From JBGSUE01 sp041753515 (GTDB lineage Bacteria; Patescibacteriota; Microgenomatia; UBA10105; UBA927), in assembly GCA_041753515.1 (NCBI GenBank), contig JBGSUE010000031.1, positions 1 to 37,703 on the forward strand: a DNA stretch of 37,703 nucleotides, in the 5' to 3' direction. How positions within the stretch are numbered: the stretch's first letter is position 1; every line of letters begins with the position of its first letter. Below the pieces are notes generated by a model that worked only from the letters and a program-made list of their open reading frames with translations, was not told where the DNA came from and made no database searches. The position numbers and the translations under genes are program-made. Shown one piece after another: positions 31,471 to 37,703 of this stretch.

Positions 31471-33732
31471 CTATTTCTTTTTTTTGACCAACTTTTGTTC
31501 AGCTTCATAGACCGTCTGGCGTACATGATCAAGCGCATCCGGGTTGACGGACATGCTGGTGTAGCCCCACTCAACCATTTTTTCCACGAGATCCGGATAA
31601 TCACTGGGAGCCTGTCCGCACATAGAGGTTGTTACACCTCGTTTACCACAAATTTCAGCAACCCGTTGAAATGCCCACATCGGAGTTGGGTCAAGTTCAT
31701 TAAAATCGTGAGCCACCTCACTATTGTCGCGGTCAGTACCCAGCATTAGCATAGTCAAGTCATTTGAACCGACTGAAACGCCATCAATACCCACATCGAG
31801 AAAATCATCCAAACGGATAACATTCGTAGGAATCTCCACCATCATCCAGATTTTAAAATTTGCACTGCGGGATAATCCGAATGACGACATAAGTTTTTTT
31901 ACGTCAGTTAATTCCTTCGGTGTTCTGACAAAAGGAATCATAACATGAAGATTTTTATACCCCATTTTATTGCGGACTTTTTTTATCGCTTCTATTTCCA
32001 TTTCAAACACCCTGGCATCTGCCGTGTAGCGTGCCGCCCCCCGGAATCCCAGCATCGGATTGGGCTCCTCCGGCTCAAATGCTGTACCTCCCTTCAGATT
32101 GCGGTACTCATTGGTTTTAAAATCCGTTGCCCGGTAGACAACCGGTCTTGGATTGAATGCTTTGGCGAATATTTCCAGTTTTTCAGCCAACGTATCGATA
32201 AATACATGCTGTTTTTTATCCTGAATCAGTTTTCTCGGATGAACACCGATATCTGCAATCATAAATTCAGCACGGAGAAGTCCCACGCCGTCTGCATTCA
32301 TTTTGGACACCGCTTCGGCTCTGGAGGGTTCTGCAAGATTGACATAAATATTCGTTGCGGTTTTCAATTTTTCGGTACTTTCTTTGGCTTTGGATGTGCC
32401 AACATACACAACTCCCTTATACACTTCCCCGACCGTACCGTTGACCGTGACGATCATGGAATCCTTCAATTTTTTTATCGCATCATCAGCGCCCACAACC
32501 GCAGGGATTCCCAATTCTCGAGATACGATTGCTGCATGGCTGGTCCTGCCACCGCGTTCCGTAACTATTGCCACTGCCTTTTTCATGGCCGGAACAAAAT
32601 CAGGATTCGTCTGCTGGGCAACCAGAACATCGCCTGCCAGCACTTTATCGATTTCTTTAGGACTTGCTAAATATTTTACGGAACCTGATGCGGCTCCCGG
32701 ACTGGCAGGATCACCACGCACCAGAAGTTCTTTTTTGATATTTTTATTTTCCACCAGTTGTTTTTGTGTGTTGCCGGTCGTGGTGACTGGTCTGGTCTGC
32801 ACAATGTAGACATTTCCGTCTTCAATAGCCCATTCGCTATCCTGCGGAAAGTAATAATGATGTTCGAGTTTTTTTCCGAGTTTGGCAAGTGCAAGCACTT
32901 CTTCATCCGTCAGCTTGCGCCGTATGCCGATTTTCGGATCAAGTTTTTGGATGACATTGACCGACCCTTTCCGTATCATCTGTTTTTCCTGTCTTCCCAA
33001 ATCGATTTTCGTAATTTCTAATTTCGTTTTATCCACTTCATAATGATCGGGGGTAACTGCGCCCTGTACGATCATTTCTCCCAGTCCATAAATTGCTTCG
33101 ATAATAATTTTTTTCTTGTCATTGGTGACCGGATCAAGGGTGAACATAATGCCGGATTTTTCCGACTCAACCATGCGCTGGACAGGTACGGCAATGCCGA
33201 CTTTGAAATGATCGAATTTATTGGTTTGCCGGTAAAATATCGCACGTGCGGTAAACAGCGATGCCCATGCCTCTTTCACTTTTTCGATGACATTTGCCTC
33301 ACCTGATACATTTAAAAATGTGGATTGCTGTCCGGCAAATGATGCGCCCGGAAGATCTTCGGCAGTTGCCGAGGACCGTACTGCCACCAGGGCATGTTTA
33401 AGACCTGTGTCCATGGATAAATACGCATCAAGAATCGGTTTTGCGATATCTTTGGGAAATTTGGATCGGGTAATCAGTTTTTGGCATTTTTCAGCCACTG
33501 CATCAAGTGTATTGCTGTCGGATACATCCAGTCCCGTCAGGATGTGCCGAATTTCACCATGAAGCTTTGCTTCGTCTAAAAAATGGAAATACGCCTGCGC
33601 TGTAACAATAAATCCGTTTGGTACGGGAAACCCGGCTTTGGTCATCTCGCCAAGGTTTGCCCCTTTTCCGCCCACGATATTCCCGTCTTCCTTATCGATA
33701 TCTTTAAACCACACGACAAATTTTTTGCTCAT
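31471..33732 (-). CDS. ppsA: Phosphoenolpyruvate synthase
   Basis: Converts pyruvate, ATP and water to phosphoenolpyruvate, AMP and phosphate, the entry to gluconeogenesis. The 753 residues match the family. The N-terminal ATP-grasp part has GGKGANLGEM (21-30) and VAVRSSATAEDLPGASFAGQ (117-136). The swivelling domain carries the phosphorylated histidine H399 in GGRTSHAAIVSRELGIPAVVG. The C-terminal TIM barrel shows GLLRAEFM, GVSVGSNDLTMLMLGTDRD and the acid-base cysteine in TSMCGQAPSD. Lack of a regulatory linker argues against pyruvate phosphate dikinase. A promoter-like TTGCCA-N17-CATACT ends 6 bases before the ATG, so the gene may start a leaderless transcript. Confidence 0.96.
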   Translation of the reverse strand: MSKKFVVWFKDIDKEDGNIVGGKGANLGEMTKAGFPVPNGFIVTAQAYFHFLDEAKLHGEIRHILTGLDVSDSNTLDAVAEKCQKLITRSKFPKDIAKPILDAYLSMDTGLKHALVAVRSSATAEDLPGASFAGQQSTFLNVSGEANVIEKVKEAWASLFTARAIFYRQTNKFDHFKVGIAVPVQRMVESEKSGIMFTLDPVTNDKKKIIIEAIYGLGEMIVQGAVTPDHYEVDKTKLEITKIDLGRQEKQMIRKGSVNVIQKLDPKIGIRRKLTDEEVLALAKLGKKLEHHYYFPQDSEWAIEDGNVYIVQTRPVTTTGNTQKQLVENKNIKKELLVRGDPASPGAASGSVKYLASPKEIDKVLAGDVLVAQQTNPDFVPAMKKAVAIVTERGGRTSHAAIVSRELGIPAVVGADDAIKKLKDSMIVTVNGTVGEVYKGVVYVGTSKAKESTEKLKTATNIYVNLAEPSRAEAVSKMNADGVGLLRAEFMIADIGVHPRKLIQDKKQHVFIDTLAEKLEIFAKAFNPRPVVYRATDFKTNEYRNLKGGTAFEPEEPNPMLGFRGAARYTADARVFEMEIEAIKKVRNKMGYKNLHVMIPFVRTPKELTDVKKLMSSFGLSRSANFKIWMMVEIPTNVIRLDDFLDVGIDGVSVGSNDLTMLMLGTDRDNSEVAHDFNELDPTPMWAFQRVAEICGKRGVTTSMCGQAPSDYPDLVEKMVEWGYTSMSVNPDALDHVRQTVYEAEQKLVKKKK

Positions 33733-33738
33733 TAAACC

Positions 33739-33767
33739 AGTATGCAGAATTTTTGTGTGGATGGCAA
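33739..33767 (-). promoter_or_regulatory. Candidate ppsA promoter
   Basis: On the minus strand TTGCCA (33762-33767), a 17-base spacer and CATACT (33739-33744) resemble a housekeeping promoter (5/6 and 4/6 matches). The -10 ends 6 bases before the ppsA ATG, so transcription would begin at or beside the start codon and the message would have no leader. It would let the ppsA-eno-gpmI-fba-fbp-acs block be expressed separately from the upstream sugar-phosphate genes. Confidence 0.45.
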
Positions 33768-33783
33768 GAGGGTGAAAGCGATG

Positions 33784-34047
33784 CTAATTCGGGACTGCGC
33801 GATTTTCAAGTTTTGTCACGCGCGCTTCCAGTGCATCAAATTCGTCAATTGTTGGTGAATCATCCTCAAGTCTGGCAAGATTTAATCCTATTGTGTCCAG
33901 GCGTTTGGTAAGTTTTTCATCCAATTCATCAATCCGTTTGTCAAACTTTTTATCAAGAGAATCCACTTTCTTATCAAGAGAATCAACTTTCTTATCAAGA
34001 GCGCTTACTTTATCTAATACAAGCTGAATAAGTTTTGTGTCTGACAT
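33784..34047 (-). CDS. Small coiled-coil protein
   Basis: An 87-residue, highly charged protein. Residues about 10-55 are heptads (KVDSLDK repeated, then KFDKRIDELDEKLTKRLD), followed by a break and a second helix VTKLENRAV. It should form a long homo-oligomeric coiled coil. No enzyme motif is present. I start at 34047 (MSDTKLIQLV); an ATG at 34065 is in frame but adds a cysteine-containing MCHNQD stretch with no support. It lies between the isomerase (20 bases) and ppsA (51 bases). Function unknown; it could be a scaffold for the flanking enzymes or unrelated. Confidence 0.65.
   Translation of the reverse strand: MSDTKLIQLVLDKVSALDKKVDSLDKKVDSLDKKFDKRIDELDEKLTKRLDTIGLNLARLEDDSPTIDEFDALEARVTKLENRAVPN
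33950..34012. repeat. 21-bp tandem repeat coding KVDSLDK heptads
   Basis: The unit TTATCAAGAGAATCCACTTTC (33950-33970) recurs at 33971-33991 with one change and partly at 33992-34012. One unit equals one heptad, so copy-number change would alter coiled-coil length without a frameshift. Confidence 0.8.
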
Positions 34048-34067
34048 ATCCTGATTATGACACACTC

Positions 34068-35141
34068 TTATTTCTTTGCAAGCTGTGCTTTGAAATAGTC
34101 GACCCAGGGTATGGCAACAGGATCCGATTCATACAGCATTGCCAGATAAAATGAAGCGTACCCTGAAAGGGTAAAAAGCTCAAGCGCCTGACTAAGCGGT
34201 GTAGTACCTGATAGCATGATGTCTAATGATTTTACATTTTGTTTTTCTACAACGGCTTTCGTTATGTCAAAACGCTTCTGAATGACAGACGAGTACAATT
34301 TGGACCTAATAAATACAAACAAACCTGATGTATGCACAGTGTCAGGACGCTTTAATCCCTCCATCAGATGGTGATTGAGTTCTGATATGTATCGGTAATC
34401 GGAAAGAAGCTTTGCCGTTTCATTGATCTGATTGGCAAATCCGTTTCCGCATCCTTTCAGAAATTCAGCTGTTATGATAAACGGGTGCATATCAATGAGT
34501 TTCCTGGCAAGCTGTTTGGCTGGATTATGCGATTCAGGCACGTCAGGCTTGCACTTTGAACAATATATGCGACCAAAATCACATGCCGTATCAATTTCAC
34601 TCTGATTGATATCCAAAAAACCTACATTTTTCAGGAGTCCGGCATGCCCCATCAACAGATATCCTCCACCGATCCTCGGTTGATTGCATGGATTCAATTT
34701 ACCATCAAAAAGCATGACTGGAGCATGTTGTTCTTTCAGAAAATCTGCGATTTTTCCACCGTTCATGATGCCCATAAGTTTCGCATTTTTCTTTCGTGCA
34801 TCCTGACCTGCAAACAAAACTTCTTCAGTCGAACCTGAATACGATGAAAGTATAACGAGTGAATCTGAATTCACATATCCGGGAACTGTATAATCCTCAA
34901 CTATTTCATACGGAACGGAAATCCTGTCTCTGAATAATTCTTTCACAGTTTTTGGGGTAAACCGAGAACCCCCCATACCGCAGACAACTATATTTTTTAC
35001 AGCACGATAAGAATCGGGAATATCAATCACAATGGATTTTTTCCATGCATCTTCACACTGATCAACAAACATGCCTGTCGATTCGAGTACTCCGGATGGA
35101 TCAAGCTTTTTCATCAGTGTCACGTCATCAAGTGTTTTCAT
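34068..35141 (-). CDS. Bifunctional phosphoglucose/phosphomannose isomerase
   Basis: SIS-fold isomerase interconverting fructose 6-phosphate with glucose 6-phosphate and mannose 6-phosphate. The 357 residues fit the archaeal-type PGI/PMI family (about 300-350) rather than the ~550-residue classical PGI. The N-terminal SIS domain has VCGMGGSR (53-60) and LSSYSGSTEE. The second has QINETAK and ISELNHHLMEG, with the catalytic Glu and His. AAAGGA lies 7 bases before the ATG. It sits next to the phosphomannomutase/phosphoglucomutase and before the gluconeogenic block, so it should take fructose 6-phosphate from fbp toward surface sugar precursors. Confidence 0.88.
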   Translation of the reverse strand: MKTLDDVTLMKKLDPSGVLESTGMFVDQCEDAWKKSIVIDIPDSYRAVKNIVVCGMGGSRFTPKTVKELFRDRISVPYEIVEDYTVPGYVNSDSLVILSSYSGSTEEVLFAGQDARKKNAKLMGIMNGGKIADFLKEQHAPVMLFDGKLNPCNQPRIGGGYLLMGHAGLLKNVGFLDINQSEIDTACDFGRIYCSKCKPDVPESHNPAKQLARKLIDMHPFIITAEFLKGCGNGFANQINETAKLLSDYRYISELNHHLMEGLKRPDTVHTSGLFVFIRSKLYSSVIQKRFDITKAVVEKQNVKSLDIMLSGTTPLSQALELFTLSGYASFYLAMLYESDPVAIPWVDYFKAQLAKK

Positions 35142-35153
35142 ACAATTGTCCTT

Positions 35154-35963
35154 TCATTCTGAAAAATATTTTTCCGTGTATCCCACAATTGTATCATGAA
35201 TATGGCCGTTTGATGCGATAATGCCATGATCCAAATTTCGCTCCCGAACAGGATTTCCATATAAATCTGTCACTTTTCCTCCTGCCTCTTCTATAAAGAG
35301 TATTAGCGGAGCAATATCCCACCACTTTGGATTTCCCGGAGGGATTATATGTGCTTCCATGATTCCCCTCCCGACCCATCCCATGACTTTAGCTTCATTA
35401 TGATTGGCGCGGACCCGGTGGGTTTTTTTCACCAGATCATGGGCAAAAGCGTACATCGCGTCAATGATATGATCCGGATTTTGATCGTACGGCAAATGAA
35501 CCGAAATTGACGCTTTTCTCAATTCATCTATATCCGAACATTTGACAGGTGTGTCATTGCACCACGATCCATCTCCTTTTGCAGATACTAGACGGACCAG
35601 CGAATCAGGATACATTGCGGCACATCCTGCAATAAGCTTGTCGTGTTCTTCAACTGCGATAAGCGTACAGAAATCCTCGCTTCCGCGGGCGTATTCTTTG
35701 GTGCCGTCCAATGGGTCAATAATCCATGTATACGGGGAATGACCCGGTATTTCTCCGGTTTCCTCTGTGAGAATTCCATGCGACGGGTATTTTTTAGATA
35801 TTGCATCAATGATCTGCTTTTCCGCCTCCAAGTCAGCAGTGGTAGCAAAATCCAAATTTCCCTTATCTACCGCCACCGTCGCATCCTTCTGGATGCGGGT
35901 CAATAGCTTCACTGCCTCCACTGCAAATGTTTGTGCGTCTTGGGCTAATAGTTTTGCGTTCAT
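35154..35963 (-). CDS. Inositol monophosphatase-family phosphatase
   Basis: Mg- and Li-dependent phosphatase fold. The 269 residues show EETGE (67-71), the metal motif IIDPLDGTKEYARG (from 81) and the C-terminal WWDIAPLILFIEEAGG. DPLDGTKE with following residues is closer to CysQ/3'(2'),5'-bisphosphate nucleotidase and histidinol-phosphatase members than to true inositol phosphatases, but the substrate cannot be decided. Its ATG overlaps the stop of the mutase gene by 4 bases (ATGA), so the two are coupled. Location among sugar-phosphate enzymes leaves a sugar phosphate substrate open. Confidence 0.85.
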   Translation of the reverse strand: MNAKLLAQDAQTFAVEAVKLLTRIQKDATVAVDKGNLDFATTADLEAEKQIIDAISKKYPSHGILTEETGEIPGHSPYTWIIDPLDGTKEYARGSEDFCTLIAVEEHDKLIAGCAAMYPDSLVRLVSAKGDGSWCNDTPVKCSDIDELRKASISVHLPYDQNPDHIIDAMYAFAHDLVKKTHRVRANHNEAKVMGWVGRGIMEAHIIPPGNPKWWDIAPLILFIEEAGGKVTDLYGNPVRERNLDHGIIASNGHIHDTIVGYTEKYFSE

Positions 35964-37378
35964 GTGAGTGCATCGGTGTTCACGCCGTGAGTGAAATAGA
36001 CTTCTTTTAATGAGTGGAGAATGCCGCTCACCTGTTTTTTCAGAAGATCGTATTTCTCCTGTTTTTTTGCCTCAAATTTAACGGTAAGATATGGACCGTT
36101 CTGACTGGCTCTCACGATCAGCATTTCTTCATCCGTATCCATCCGTACTCCATCCATCTCTTCATATTTTTCGTTCGGATACAGCTTCTTTATTTCTCCT
36201 CCTATTTTATCCGTTACTACCTGAAACTTGATCGCATCGGGGCATCCGACTTTAATCTCGGGACTTGAGATATACTGCGGAAGTTCCGATACCACCTGTT
36301 TGAGCGATTTTTTCACCCGGGTCAGGTACGACAGAAGCCTGAGGGATCCGATTGCGCCATCGTCATGGCCATAAAAATTGTCCACAAAAAAGAAATGGCC
36401 GGACAGTTCGCCGCCGAAAGCCGCATGCTCTTCCTTCACTTTTGCCTTGATAAACGAGTGTCCGGTCTTCCACATAACCGGTGTGCCTTTGTGCGCACGG
36501 ATGACTTCGTCAACCTGTTTGGAACAGAGTGCATTGTAGACAATTTTTGCGCCCGGCAGGTAATAAAGAATATCGATCGAACAGATAGACACAAACACAT
36601 CATTCCAGATGAGATTTCCTTCCCCATCGACAATTCCGACCCGGTCGCCGTCACAGTCGTAGGAAAATCCGAGATCCGCATGCTCGGCAACCACCCTTTT
36701 AGCCAACCTTTCCTGCACATCCCGCTCTGTGGGATCAGGTGTTCCCACCGGAAAATTACCGTCAGGGACGGTGTTTTGTTCGACTACATCACATCCTGCC
36801 TTCCGCAGGATATCAGGGAGAAATATGCCGGTCGTTGCGGCACATGAATCAACGACAACTTTAAATTTCCCGATACCTTCAACACGCCGGAACAGGTCAT
36901 CAATATATTCCTGTTTGATGTCTGTCTTTGTAACCGTTCCTTTCGCATTGCGCACAATAAATTTCCCGCTCTTGACGATTTCCCGCAGCTCAACAATCTC
37001 TGCGGTCGTCATGGTTTCGGAAAATCCCATGCCGAATTTGAATCCGTTGTACTCTTTGGGATTATGGGATGCCGTAATCATCACCATGCCGCGGGTACGG
37101 AAGTAGTAGCACGCAAAATAGCATATCTGAGACAGCGTCATCCCGATGTCATACACATTGATGCCTGATTCTCTGAGATTTTGTATCATCACATGTGAAA
37201 ATTCCGGACTTGATAACCTGCAGTCATACCCTACCACGCAGTCATAGATACGGCGGGAAAGAAGCCACGTTGCATATCCTTTTGACAGCAATGCAACCGT
37301 GTCACGATTCAACTCACTGCCGACAAGACCGCGAAGGTCATATCCTCGGAATACATGATCAGGGATTACAGAATTCAT
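35960..37378 (-). CDS. Phosphomannomutase/phosphoglucomutase
   Basis: Alpha-D-phosphohexomutase that moves phosphate between the 6 and 1 positions of mannose or glucose, feeding nucleotide-sugar synthesis. With the start at 37378 it has 472 residues, close to Pseudomonas AlgC (463). Motifs are the phosphoserine loop ITASHNPKEYNG (101-112; S104), the Mg loop DCDGDRVG, the sugar-binding GELSGH, and the C-terminal phosphate-binding segment VRASQNGPYL (usual form RxSNTxP-like). AAAGGA lies 8 bases upstream of the chosen ATG, which begins the family-typical VFRGYDLRG region; the frame stays open to 37474 in the holA end. Confidence 0.92.
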   Translation of the reverse strand: MNSVIPDHVFRGYDLRGLVGSELNRDTVALLSKGYATWLLSRRIYDCVVGYDCRLSSPEFSHVMIQNLRESGINVYDIGMTLSQICYFACYYFRTRGMVMITASHNPKEYNGFKFGMGFSETMTTAEIVELREIVKSGKFIVRNAKGTVTKTDIKQEYIDDLFRRVEGIGKFKVVVDSCAATTGIFLPDILRKAGCDVVEQNTVPDGNFPVGTPDPTERDVQERLAKRVVAEHADLGFSYDCDGDRVGIVDGEGNLIWNDVFVSICSIDILYYLPGAKIVYNALCSKQVDEVIRAHKGTPVMWKTGHSFIKAKVKEEHAAFGGELSGHFFFVDNFYGHDDGAIGSLRLLSYLTRVKKSLKQVVSELPQYISSPEIKVGCPDAIKFQVVTDKIGGEIKKLYPNEKYEEMDGVRMDTDEEMLIVRASQNGPYLTVKFEAKKQEKYDLLKKQVSGILHSLKEVYFTHGVNTDALT

Positions 37379-37397
37379 AGTTTTTTTCCTTTCATGA

Positions 37398-37703
37398 TTA
37401 CACATCTGCCAATACGTTTTCCAAAGACATTGAAAGCGGCAATACCAATCCGCCTGACTTTGCCTTATAGTCAAGATCTATGAGTGTTCGGTATACGCCG
37501 ATCAATCCATCCATGCTAAACCGGCCTGCCTGCTTTGTCAATTTCCCCTGCATCCAGGGTGCAACTCCTTCCGGCATCACGCCGTCTTTTACCATGATGA
37601 GCTCTCGCAGCCGTCGTTGGAGCATAAACAGTACCAATTCAGGAGCACTGGTTGACAGAGTTGACAAAAAAAGTGGGTGCATTCCGGAAAAATTTCCCGG
37701 CTG
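37398..37703 (-). CDS. holA: DNA polymerase III subunit delta, C-terminal part (partial)
   Basis: The last 101 residues of a gene whose 5' end lies beyond the right edge; the frame stays open to 37703. The segment LVLFMLQRRLRELIMVKDG, then PEGVAPWMQGKLTKQAGRFS and a C-terminal helix bundle (LIGVYRTLIDLDYKAKSG) match the collar domain of HolA, the clamp-loader delta subunit. It is co-directional with the mutase gene, 19 bases downstream. No N-terminal ATPase-like domain is visible here, so the call rests on the C-terminal signature. Confidence 0.82.
   Translation of the reverse strand, partial: QPGNFSGMHPLFLSTLSTSAPELVLFMLQRRLRELIMVKDGVMPEGVAPWMQGKLTKQAGRFSMDGLIGVYRTLIDLDYKAKSGGLVLPLSMSLENVLADV

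Noticed and set aside
31945..32670. 241-codon plus-strand open frame opposite ppsA
   Set aside because: It is antisense to the strongly conserved swivelling and barrel domains of ppsA, has low-complexity Phe/Cys/His-rich content and no recognisable domain.
33950..34012. CRISPR-like repeat
   Set aside because: The 21-bp units are directly adjacent with no spacers and encode protein heptads.
36365..36847. 160-codon plus-strand open frame opposite the mutase gene
   Set aside because: Antisense to a well-supported enzyme with intact motifs; no family resemblance or start signal.

Overview
The window reads as a chromosomal segment of a small-genome bacterium, most likely a Candidate Phyla Radiation lineage of the Microgenomates/Parcubacteria type. 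The clues are compact, tightly packed operons, shortened versions of UvrC and RsmI, archaeal-type aldolase and bifunctional phosphoglucose/phosphomannose isomerase, a 4TMS holin-like protein, and a PD-(D/E)XK nuclease with a cysteine-bearing N-terminus that I associate with CPR genomes. TGA is used as a normal stop in many genes, so the genetic code is standard and code-25 lineages are excluded. The lineage call is inference. No rRNA, tRNA or CRISPR array is visible.

Region 1 (1-11267) is an AT-rich accessory island. A plus-strand run encodes a complete type I restriction-modification system (hsdM, hsdS, hsdR) with a UvrD-like helicase gene translationally coupled between hsdS and hsdR. Three small genes follow, each with residues arranged like a PD-(D/E)XK nuclease core. 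The run meets, tail to tail, a large-type serine recombinase on the minus strand. Upstream of that gene lie two adjacent inverted repeats with AGACA/TGTCT arms and a multi-stem palindromic segment, which are candidate recombinase, operator or attachment sites. This is the most likely place for a poorly described defence module.

Region 2 (11268-24165) is DNA repair and envelope. A divergent promoter pair at 22388-22416 serves lexA-rsmI to the right and, to the left, an apparent eight-gene run: uvrB, uvrA, a transglutaminase, uvrC, a holin-like membrane protein, yvcK, secG and an anchored peptide-binding protein. All three excinuclease genes therefore lie in one run next to the SOS repressor. 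Two copies of ATTCGGGTTTT flank the promoters and are candidate non-canonical LexA sites. After rsmI come a probable leaderless 27-codon ORF, an intrinsic terminator that could compete with an anti-terminator helix, and a 61-residue secreted or membrane peptide.

Region 3 (24191-37703), all minus strand, is central carbon metabolism. From the right edge: holA (partial), phosphomannomutase/phosphoglucomutase, an IMPase-family phosphatase, phosphoglucose/phosphomannose isomerase, a short coiled-coil protein, then ppsA, eno, gpmI, class I aldolase, fructose-1,6-bisphosphatase and acs. The order ppsA-eno-gpmI-fba-fbp follows the reactions of gluconeogenesis, and the isomerase and mutase lead on to sugar phosphates for the cell surface. 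A DUF5678-like protein and a retropepsin-like aspartyl protease, coupled to each other, follow acs. A 65-bp REP-like palindrome fills the ppsA-eno gap.

All functions are assigned from motifs read by eye; no database search was run.
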